From positions 1 to 5,621 of the forward strand of contig JAGOUP010000042.1 of assembly GCA_018061205.1 (NCBI GenBank): a stretch of DNA of 5,621 nucleotides, given 5' to 3'. The DNA comes from Candidatus Levyibacteriota bacterium. Its GTDB lineage: Bacteria > Patescibacteriota > Microgenomatia > Levybacterales > UBA12049. How positions within the stretch are numbered: the first letter of the stretch is position 1; each line of letters begins with the position of its first letter. The translations under genes were made by a program, and so were the position numbers. Shown piece by piece: positions 1-5,034 of the stretch. A model generated the notes under the pieces. It was not told where the DNA came from and made no database searches. It saw only the letters and a program-made list of their open reading frames with translations.

Positions 1-1
1 G

Positions 2-835
2 GATTGGATTCCTCCTGAAATCAGAGAAGACACCGGAGAAATTGAAGCAGCCCTTCGACAAGCTCAGGGTAAACTTCCTGGTTTACCTAAATTAGTTGAA
101 GTTAGTGATATCAAAGGAGATGTGCATATCCACTCAAATATTGCCATTGAATCCTCCCATGATATGGGTGCCGATACGATGGAAAGCATGCTCAAAAAAG
201 CTGAAGGATTTGGGTATGAATACCTAGGCTTTTCAGAACACAACCCGAGTGTCTCAAAACATACACCAACACAAATCTATGATTTGCTCGCTCGCCGAAA
301 AGAAAAAATAGAAAAACTCAATGAAAAAGGAAAAGTAAAAGCCATCGGGCTTTTAGAAGTTGATATTTTGCCGAACGGTGAATTGGCTGTTCCTGATAAA
401 GCAATAGAACTCCTCGATGGCATGCTCGTTTCTATCCATAGTGTCTTTACTATGGACAAAGAACAAATGACAAAACGGATACTTGCAGGATTAGCTCATC
501 CAAAAGCAAAAATTCTAACCCATCCAACAGGAAGATTATTGGGTCAACGTCCAGGATATGATGTGGATTTTGAAGAAGTTTTCGCATTTTGTAAACGACA
601 AAAAAAAGCAATTGAGATCAATGCATGGCCGCAGCGCCTTGATCTTCCTGATAGTTTAGTTCGACAAGGAATTGAGCAAGGAATCAAATTTGTTATTGAT
701 ACTGATAGTCATGCACTTCATCATATGGATCTCATGCGATTTGGCGTTTCAGTAGCAAGACGTGGCTGGTGTCAAAAAGATGACATTTTGACAACTTTAT
801 CGTATAATAAATTTATCGAATGGATAAAAGAATAA
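2..835 (+). CDS. polX: DNA polymerase X family, C-terminal PHP domain (5' partial)
   Basis: The frame is open from the left edge, so the true start lies outside the window; 277 codons are visible. The first residues (DWIPPEIREDTGEIEAA) match the linker that follows the polymerase X core, and the rest is a PHP metal-dependent phosphoesterase domain. Visible PHP motifs are GDVHIHS (nt 119-136), FSEH, the GLLEVDIL glutamate, VSIHS (nt 428-442), LTHPTGRLLGQRPG, EINAWPQRLDLPDS and DTDSHALHHMDLM. In characterised bacterial PolX enzymes the polymerase half fills short gaps in base-excision repair and the PHP half supplies 3'-5' exonuclease or phosphatase activity; the same roles are inferred here. 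The usual TDH motif is SEH and the usual SDG after motif I is absent, but the metal-binding histidines remain. An LRQAQG insertion at nt 53-70 comes from a palindromic repeat. A stand-alone PHP phosphatase is less likely because the linker precedes it in frame. Confidence 0.93.
   Translation, partial: DWIPPEIREDTGEIEAALRQAQGKLPGLPKLVEVSDIKGDVHIHSNIAIESSHDMGADTMESMLKKAEGFGYEYLGFSEHNPSVSKHTPTQIYDLLARRKEKIEKLNEKGKVKAIGLLEVDILPNGELAVPDKAIELLDGMLVSIHSVFTMDKEQMTKRILAGLAHPKAKILTHPTGRLLGQRPGYDVDFEEVFAFCKRQKKAIEINAWPQRLDLPDSLVRQGIEQGIKFVIDTDSHALHHMDLMRFGVSVARRGWCQKDDILTTLSYNKFIEWIKE
51..70. repeat. Palindromic repeat unit inside polX coding sequence
   Basis: CCCTTCGACAAGCTCAGGGT forms a CCCT/AGGG stem around a loop and is read in frame as LRQAQG followed by K. 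It shares CTTCGACAA-G-CTCAG with the right arm of the element in murT (3057-3073), so the two belong to one family. Related PolX linkers, from general knowledge of the family, run from GEIEAA almost directly into the LPKL segment, so the extra residues look inserted. The copy is a single unit rather than a paired palindrome, and part of the match could be chance. Confidence 0.6.
780..808 (+). promoter_or_regulatory. Probable sigma-70-type promoter for lemA(-htpX)
   Basis: A -35-like ATGACA (780-785, five of six consensus positions) is followed by a 17-nt spacer and a perfect TATAAT (803-808), all within the last codons of polX. Transcription would begin near 815 and leave a leader of about 48 nt carrying the lemA ribosome-binding site. 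A perfect TTGACA at 788-793 sits only 9 nt from the -10 box and is too close to be its partner. The boxes overlap coding sequence, so chance cannot be excluded. Confidence 0.5.
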
Positions 836-848
836 AGAGATTTGAAAT

Positions 849-855
849 GAGGTGA
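849..855 (+). promoter_or_regulatory. Shine-Dalgarno sequence of lemA
   Basis: GAGGTGA lies 7 nt before the lemA ATG at 863, ideal strength and spacing. It is the only textbook Shine-Dalgarno sequence seen before a gene start in this window, and it fixes the lemA start. Confidence 0.85.
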
Positions 856-862
856 AAAGAAT

Positions 863-1414
863 ATGAATACAACAATAATACTAGTCGCAGTCATAGCAGC
901 AATAGCTCTCTACGTGTGGTTTATCTATAACTCACTAGCAGCAGGACTCGTTCGCATCAAAGAAGCACTCAGTGGCATTGATGTTCAACTCAAACGACGA
1001 GTTGATTTGATTCCAAATTTAGTTGAATCAGTCAAAGGCTATGCCAAACATGAAAAATCTATTTTTGAGAACGTCACCAAAGCTCGTTCAGCACTGTTAG
1101 GCGCATCATCTGTTGAAGAAAAAGGAGAAGCCAACAATATGCTCACCAGTGCTTTGAAAAGTTTGTTTGCCGTTGCTGAAAACTACCCAAATTTGAAAGC
1201 AAACGAAAATTTCAAACATCTCCAAGAAGAGCTTTCTGATACCGAAAACAAGATTGCGTACTCACGACAGTTTTACAATGGCAATGTGAGAGATTTCAAC
1301 ACCACCCTCGCTACCTTCCCAGGGAATTCGATTGGTGGTATGTTTGGATTCAAGCCACAAGAATTCTTCGAAGCAGAAGAAGGAGAACGTAAAAGAGTAG
1401 ACGTGAAGTTTTAA
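863..1414 (+). CDS. lemA: LemA family membrane protein
   Basis: The 183-residue product has the normal LemA length and layout. One N-terminal membrane helix (about residues 4-22) ends in the YN motif (Y22-N23). The family signature follows: IDVQLKRRVDLIPNLVESVK (39-58) running into GYAKHE. The C-terminal part has YSRQFYNGNVRDFN, ATFPGN and FGFKPQEFFE. LemA proteins are helical-bundle proteins anchored in the inner membrane with the bulk of the chain outside the helix; their biochemical role is poorly defined. They are often encoded beside M48 proteases, as here, where htpX follows 132 nt later. The start is set by a strong Shine-Dalgarno 7 nt upstream. The gene begins 27 nt after polX and probably has its own promoter in the polX 3' end. 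Confidence 0.95.
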   Translation: MNTTIILVAVIAAIALYVWFIYNSLAAGLVRIKEALSGIDVQLKRRVDLIPNLVESVKGYAKHEKSIFENVTKARSALLGASSVEEKGEANNMLTSALKSLFAVAENYPNLKANENFKHLQEELSDTENKIAYSRQFYNGNVRDFNTTLATFPGNSIGGMFGFKPQEFFEAEEGERKRVDVKF

Positions 1415-1456
1415 AAAGCTACTCAATAAAAAATCTCTATTTGTCACTTCAAAATT

Positions 1457-1541
1457 ATTGTTGCATTGCTCTATTGCTAGATGACAAAATAAGCTATATT
1501 TAAATCGTAACAATTCAGCAATAGAACAATCTAACAATCTT
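1457..1541. repeat. Imperfect inverted repeat with 8-nt internal periodicity in lemA-htpX spacer
   Basis: The left arm 1457-1478 and right arm 1517-1538 are complementary at 19 of 22 positions and enclose a 38-nt loop. Each arm is itself built of 8-nt steps. On the right, 1510-1541 is four units of the form (A/G)CAATNNN; on the left the complement ATTG(C/T)NNN recurs three times. The right arm ends 5 nt before the htpX ATG, so the structure, if transcribed, would lie across the htpX initiation region. It is unrelated in sequence to the palindromic family in murT. Nothing else is recognisable in the 1415-1546 spacer; there is no U-tract directly after the stem beyond a short TCTTTTCTT, so a terminator is possible but weakly supported. 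Confidence 0.7.
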
Positions 1542-1546
1542 TTCTT

Positions 1547-2440
1547 ATGACTATCTATTCACAAATCTCCAATAATAAATGGAGATCGTGGATAATTATT
1601 ACGCTTTTTATTGCGTTTATAACCACGCTCTTCTATATATTTGGCCAAGCATCGGGATACGGGTTATCTTTTGTTGGCATTGCACTGATTATTTCAGGCA
1701 TTTCCTCATGGGTGAGTTACTATTACTCAGATCAAATCATCCTGAGTATGTCCAATGCTCATCCCATCAAAAAACATGATAATCCTATGCTCTATCGCAT
1801 CGTTGAGAATCTCTGTATTGCAGCAGGGATGCCTACTCCTCGAATCTATGTCATCAACGATACTGCTACCAATGCATTTGCAACAGGACGAGACCCAAAA
1901 CATGCGGTCATTTGTTTTACGACAGGAATCCTTGAAAAGTTGAACAAAGCAGAACTAGAGGGTGTGACTGCTCATGAACTCTCTCATGTACAAAACTATG
2001 ATATTCGTATGATGTCTATTGTAACTATTTTAGTAGGAACAGTCACGCTTGCTGCTGATTTTTTTCTGCGGAGTATGTGGTTTGGCGGTAGAGATGATGA
2101 CAACAAAGGTAGTGCACAAGGGATTTTTATCATTATCGGAATAGTTTTAGCTCTTCTCTCTCCTATTGTCGCAACCCTTATTCAACTGGCAGTATCTCGA
2201 AAAAGAGAATATTTAGCTGATGCATCAGGAGCACTGCTCACCCGCTACCCTGAAGCGTTAGCCTCAGCGCTTGAGAAAATTTCAAAAGATAAAGAACCCC
2301 TCGAAGTAGCCAACAATGCTACAGCACATTTATATATCATCAATCCCTTCAAAGGAAAAGATTTTGGCAACTGGCTCTCCAGCCTCTTCAACACCCACCC
2401 TCCTATTGAGGATAGAGTCAAGATTTTGAGGTCAATGTAA
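1547..2440 (+). CDS. htpX: HtpX-like membrane zinc metalloprotease (peptidase M48)
   Basis: The 297-residue product fits the usual length of about 280-300. The N-terminus MTIYSQISNNKWRSW is typical of HtpX and supports this ATG. Two membrane helices come first (about 15-33 and 37-55), then the zinc-binding HELSH motif (His143, Glu144, His147) in TAHELSHVQN, two more hydrophobic segments (about 155-173 and 192-214), and the third zinc ligand Glu221 in SRKREYLADASGA. The C-terminus has the family's FNTHPPIEDRVKIL motif. HtpX proteases cleave damaged or misfolded inner-membrane proteins, overlapping in role with FtsH. All catalytic residues are present, so an active enzyme is expected. No clear Shine-Dalgarno sequence precedes the start; the upstream sequence is the right arm of an inverted repeat. 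Pairing with lemA is a common arrangement. Confidence 0.95.
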   Translation: MTIYSQISNNKWRSWIIITLFIAFITTLFYIFGQASGYGLSFVGIALIISGISSWVSYYYSDQIILSMSNAHPIKKHDNPMLYRIVENLCIAAGMPTPRIYVINDTATNAFATGRDPKHAVICFTTGILEKLNKAELEGVTAHELSHVQNYDIRMMSIVTILVGTVTLAADFFLRSMWFGGRDDDNKGSAQGIFIIIGIVLALLSPIVATLIQLAVSRKREYLADASGALLTRYPEALASALEKISKDKEPLEVANNATAHLYIINPFKGKDFGNWLSSLFNTHPPIEDRVKILRSM

Positions 2441-2455
2441 CCTTTTGGAATCTAG

Positions 2456-2461
2456 TATAAT
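2456..2461 (+). promoter_or_regulatory. -10 box predicting a leaderless murT transcript
   Basis: A perfect TATAAT ends 6 nt before the murT GTG, so a start site 7 nt downstream of the box would be the G of the start codon itself. No good -35 is seen; the best is ATGTAA at 2435-2440 with a short 15-nt spacer. The same 6-nt geometry recurs at gatC, which strengthens the reading. Confidence 0.6.
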
Positions 2462-2467
2462 AGTAAG

Positions 2468-3826
2468 GTGATTAACAATTTTCTTATATTTCTTGGCAAA
2501 ACATTATCCAATCTCAGCCTCACACTCAATCTTGGCAGTGGTTCCACCTGGCCGGGTCATTTAGCGCTCAAAACCAACAAACATTTTATTCAAGATCTTC
2601 TCAAAAACTCCCATATCAAAGTCATCTTAATAGTAGGAACCAATGGAAAAACCACAACCAGCACACTGATCCAGCATATTCTAGAAAAAAGTGGAAAAAA
2701 AGTATTCCAAAATGTAACAGGTGCGAATCTCCTCAATGGTATTGCTTCAACATTACTTCTGAATACCAATAGGTATGGCCAACTCGATGCAGATTATGCC
2801 ATTTTTGAAGTAGATGAAAATGCACTCCCAAAACTTTTGAAGGAAATAACACCGGATACCCTCATCGCGCTAAATCTATTTCGCGACCAATTAGACCGTT
2901 ATGGCGAGGTAAATAGCATTGTCACCAACTGGGCAAAGGCACTAAAAGATTTGCCATCAACAACAACACTCATCCTCAATGCTGATGATCCAGAAATTGC
3001 CTATCTTGGTTTACGTTGTCATCCTGAGCAACGCGAAGGATCTAACATGAAAGATTCTTCGACAAAGTCTCAGAATGACAATGTAAAATATTTTGGTCTT
3101 GATGATACCAAACTGGGTCTTACCAGTTTTCAACATGCCTCAGATTCTCTGTATTGTCCAAAATGTCGAGAAAAACTCACCTATAAAACTCGCTACTTCT
3201 CTCATTTAGGAGACTGGTCATGTCCAAAATGCGGACTCAAACGACCAAAATTATCTCTTGCGACATCTTCCTCCTACCCCCTTTCTGGAATATATAATAT
3301 GTACAACACCAATGCTGCTGTGTTATTTGCAAAAAATAACAATATTAGCAATGAAGCAATTGAACAATCTCTTAAAGATTTCAAACCAGCTTTTGGAAGA
3401 CAAGAATCATTAACGTATTACGGCAAGAATATTCAATTATTCCTTTCCAAAAACCCAACCAGTCTGAATCAATCACTCAGAACTATCAGGGAGTTAAAAG
3501 GCAAATATCTCTTACTGCTTCTCAATGACCGTGGTCCTGATGGACATGATGTGTCATGGATCTGGGATGTAGATTTTGAGGATTACATCACACCAGACAT
3601 GCACATATTTATTTCTGGAGACCGATGTTATGACATGGGACTCAGAATTAAATATACAAAACAAGTAACAATTACGAATTACGAATTACGAATTGAAGAA
3701 AATCTACAAAAAGCAATCGATGAAGCAGTCACTGCTATGCCTAAAGATCAAACCCTCTATATACTACCCACCTACTCCGCCATGCTTGATACACGAAAAA
3801 TTCTAACAGGTAAAAAAATATTATAA
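2468..3826 (+). CDS. murT: Lipid II isoglutaminyl synthase, MurT subunit (Mur ligase family)
   Basis: The 452-residue protein is MurT, which with GatD converts the D-glutamate of lipid II to D-isoglutamine on the cytoplasmic side. In order: the N-terminal GSGSTWPGHLAL typical of MurT (23-34); the ATP-binding P-loop GTNGKTTT (57-64); FEVDE (113-117) and LNLFRDQLDRYGE (135-147) of the Mur ligase core; LNADDP (170-175); a four-cysteine zinc ribbon (C230/C233 and C252/C255); GIYNMYN (274-280); and the C-terminal domain with NDRGPDGHDVSWIWD (353-367), where Asp358 or Asp361 probably supplies the acidic residue that completes GatD's catalytic site. The GTG start is essentially forced: an in-frame TAG lies at 2453-2455 and the first in-frame ATG is codon 194. 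Two repeats are inserted in frame, at residues 183-205 and 402-409, without breaking any motif. gatD follows after 104 nt. Confidence 0.95.
   Translation: MINNFLIFLGKTLSNLSLTLNLGSGSTWPGHLALKTNKHFIQDLLKNSHIKVILIVGTNGKTTTSTLIQHILEKSGKKVFQNVTGANLLNGIASTLLLNTNRYGQLDADYAIFEVDENALPKLLKEITPDTLIALNLFRDQLDRYGEVNSIVTNWAKALKDLPSTTTLILNADDPEIAYLGLRCHPEQREGSNMKDSSTKSQNDNVKYFGLDDTKLGLTSFQHASDSLYCPKCREKLTYKTRYFSHLGDWSCPKCGLKRPKLSLATSSSYPLSGIYNMYNTNAAVLFAKNNNISNEAIEQSLKDFKPAFGRQESLTYYGKNIQLFLSKNPTSLNQSLRTIRELKGKYLLLLLNDRGPDGHDVSWIWDVDFEDYITPDMHIFISGDRCYDMGLRIKYTKQVTITNYELRIEENLQKAIDEAVTAMPKDQTLYILPTYSAMLDTRKILTGKKIL
3014..3083. repeat. Palindromic element inserted in frame in murT
   Basis: The arms 3014-3043 and 3052-3083 form a near-palindrome: the outer 15 nt agree at 13 positions and the inner 10 nt at 9, with several mismatches being G-U pairs in RNA, around an 8-nt centre. 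Each arm is also a small hairpin, ATCCT/AGGAT on the left (3021-3025 with 3037-3041) and ATTCT/AGAAT on the right (3054-3058 with 3072-3076). The element encodes residues 183-205, including CHPEQREGS and KDSSTKSQNDN, between LNADDP and KYFGL, where MurT normally has only a short linker. It keeps the frame and has no stop codon. The same family occurs at 51-70 and 3838-3920. Confidence 0.85.
3671..3694. repeat. In-frame heptanucleotide tandem repeat in murT
   Basis: Three exact ATTACGA units plus a partial ATT run without interruption and are translated as ITNYELRI (residues 402-409). A 7-nt unit shifts phase at each copy, so 21 nt give seven different residues before the cycle repeats. It lies between the GLRIKY segment and the helix NLQKAIDEAV in the C-terminal domain, a stretch of variable sequence in MurT. 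Confidence 0.85.
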
Positions 3827-3837
3827 TCAATCTACTA

Positions 3838-3920
3838 TTGTCATGCTGAACTTGTTTCAGCATCTAGTAGTCATTCTGGCTTGTTCAGAATCAGATCCTG
3901 AAATAAATTCAGGATGACAA
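3838..3920. repeat. Triple-hairpin palindromic element between murT and gatD
   Basis: The outer arms 3838-3865 and 3893-3920 are inverted copies matching at 24 of 28 positions. Three hairpins lie in a row: ATGCTGAA/TTCAGCAT (3843-3850 with 3856-3863, 5-nt loop), ATTCTG/CAGAAT (3873-3878 with 3886-3891, 7-nt loop) and ATCCTGAA/TTCAGGAT (3895-3902 with 3908-3915, 5-nt loop). The third stem position is G-C, T-A and C-G in the three units, so both sides change together and pairing is preserved. The element accounts for most of the 104-nt murT-gatD spacer and ends 10 nt before the gatD ATG. It is the same family as the copies in polX and murT. Confidence 0.88.
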
Positions 3921-3930
3921 AAAAGAAATT

Positions 3931-4686
3931 ATGAATAAACATACGCTAAAAATAGGCTGGCTGTATCCACAGCTCATGAATACCTATGGAGACCGGGGAA
4001 ATATTATTGTGCTGACAAAACGATGTGAGTGGAGAGATATCCATGTCGAAGTAAAATATCTGAATGAAGGATTTGCTGTAAAGGATTTAGAAGCATGTGA
4101 TCTTTTGTTTATGGGAGGAGCGCAAGACAAGCAGCAACAGATAGTTTCTGAGGATTTGAAAAAAGAAAAAGTAAAAGCATTATCTTCGATGATTGAAGAT
4201 AATATTCCGGGACTATATATCTGTGGTGCATATCAGTTTTTGGGCAAATACTACAAAGAAGCTGATGGGACGATGATACCAGGACTCGGTATTTTCGATC
4301 TCTACACAGAAAATCCAGGAACTCATATAGAACGACTCATTGGCAATATTTCAGTAGATGTTATTGATGAACACAAAAAACTCCAAACACTCGTCGGATT
4401 TGAAAACCACGGCGGCAGAACATATTTAGGAAAAGATATAAAACCCCTAGGACATGTGGTACATGGCTATGGAAACAATGGGGGTGACAAAACAGAAGGA
4501 GCGATATACAAAAACAGTTTTGGCAGCTACATGCACGGCCCCATCCTCCCCAAAAACCCTTTTCTAGCAGACCTCCTCATCCAAAAAGCATTGGTGGAAA
4601 AATATGGAAAAGAAATGCAACTAAAAAAACTAGATGATTCATTCGAGGAAAAAGCACACGAAGTAATACTCAAAAGACTACACTAA
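3931..4686 (+). CDS. gatD: Lipid II isoglutaminyl synthase, GatD glutamine amidotransferase subunit
   Basis: The 251-residue product is a class I (CobB/CobQ-like) glutaminase that releases ammonia from glutamine and passes it to MurT for amidation of lipid II. Visible features are the N-terminal GWLYPQLMNTYGDRGN (9-24), the DLLFMGGAQDKQQ strand-loop (57-69), the nucleophile Cys98 in LYICGAYQFLG, GFENHGGRTYLG (156-167) and the catalytic His202 in GSYMHGPILPKNP. The partner acidic residue is expected from MurT. Length matches the family. The ATG at 3931 gives the standard N-terminus. No normally spaced Shine-Dalgarno is seen; AGGATGA (3911-3917) ends 13 nt upstream and is part of the repeat element. 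It is probably co-transcribed with murT through the repeat. It is unrelated to the archaeal tRNA amidotransferase subunit also called GatD. Confidence 0.94.
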   Translation: MNKHTLKIGWLYPQLMNTYGDRGNIIVLTKRCEWRDIHVEVKYLNEGFAVKDLEACDLLFMGGAQDKQQQIVSEDLKKEKVKALSSMIEDNIPGLYICGAYQFLGKYYKEADGTMIPGLGIFDLYTENPGTHIERLIGNISVDVIDEHKKLQTLVGFENHGGRTYLGKDIKPLGHVVHGYGNNGGDKTEGAIYKNSFGSYMHGPILPKNPFLADLLIQKALVEKYGKEMQLKKLDDSFEEKAHEVILKRLH

Positions 4687-4696
4687 CGACCACTGC

Positions 4697-4725
4697 TTGA
4701 AGAATCTTAGGGTAACGCCTATAAT
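4697..4725 (+). promoter_or_regulatory. Promoter of gatC, predicted leaderless
   Basis: TTGAAG (4697-4702), a 17-nt spacer and a perfect TATAAT (4720-4725) form a strong housekeeping-type promoter in the 45-nt gatD-gatC gap. The -10 box ends 6 nt before the gatC ATG, so transcription starting 7 nt downstream would begin at the A of the start codon, with no room for a Shine-Dalgarno sequence in the transcript. It implies that gatC and the phosphatase gene form a unit separate from murT-gatD. No terminator hairpin is seen between gatD and this promoter. Confidence 0.75.
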
Positions 4726-4731
4726 AGAAGC

Positions 4732-5034
4732 ATGAAACAGCCTTCTACTCCTGTCACAATTGATATAAAACGTGTTGCGCAATTGGCTAGTTTGCCGATT
4801 ACTCCTGAGGAAGAAAAAAAGCTTGGGAAAGAGCTCACGGAAACACTGGATTATATCGCAGTACTCAATGCTATTGATACAACAGATGTACCACCAACGT
4901 CACAGGTAACAGGACTCACCAATGTGCTTCGAGAAGATACAGCATTACCTTCTCTTTCACAAGAACAAGCACTACAGAACAATACAGAAACAGATAATGG
5001 ATTTTTTAAAGTGCCAGCGATTTTAGAACAATGA
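4732..5034 (+). CDS. gatC: Aspartyl/glutamyl-tRNA amidotransferase subunit C
   Basis: The 100-residue product has the GatC layout: an N-terminal helix DIKRVAQLASLPITPEEEKK (11-30), a second helix LGKELTETLDYIAVLNAIDT (31-50), the extended TDVPPTSQVTGLTNVLREDT segment (51-70) and the C-terminal FFKVPAILEQ. GatC wraps around GatA and GatB in the GatCAB complex, which makes Gln-tRNA(Gln) and/or Asn-tRNA(Asn) from mischarged tRNAs; it has no active site of its own. It has its own promoter with the start codon at the predicted transcription start. The stop TGA is shared with the ATGA start of the next gene, suggesting coupled translation. gatA is not the next gene, as it often is; gatA and gatB must lie elsewhere or beyond the window. 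Confidence 0.94.
   Translation: MKQPSTPVTIDIKRVAQLASLPITPEEEKKLGKELTETLDYIAVLNAIDTTDVPPTSQVTGLTNVLREDTALPSLSQEQALQNNTETDNGFFKVPAILEQ

Noticed and set aside
114..124. AAGGAGA followed by GTG at 122 as a possible start of a stand-alone PHP protein
   Set aside because: The spacing is only 1 nt, the bases encode the conserved IKGD before the first PHP histidine, and the upstream frame carries a recognisable PolX linker up to the window edge.
277..459. 60-codon minus-strand open frame
   Set aside because: It lies wholly within the PHP domain of polX, has no recognisable motif and looks like a shadow of the coding strand.
1474..1500. Possible htpX promoter, TTGCTA and TATATT with a 15-nt spacer
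   Set aside because: Both boxes are weak, the spacer is short and the sequence is part of the inverted-repeat region, so it is not better than chance in AT-rich DNA.
1262..1537. 91-codon minus-strand open frame over the lemA 3' end and the spacer
   Set aside because: It covers conserved lemA codons and the inverted repeat, and shows no family features.
3014..3083. murT as a pseudogene because of the inserted repeats
   Set aside because: The frame is uninterrupted for 452 codons and every ATP-binding, zinc-ribbon and C-terminal motif is present.
3822..3827. TATAAT overlapping the murT stop codon as a gatD promoter
   Set aside because: No -35-like hexamer lies at a usable distance; TTGATA at 3786-3791 is 30 nt away. 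Co-transcription with murT is simpler.
3838..3920. CRISPR array or attenuator-type terminator
   Set aside because: The units are hairpins in mixed orientation without equal-length unique spacers, and no T-run follows the last stem (the following bases are A-rich), so neither reading fits.
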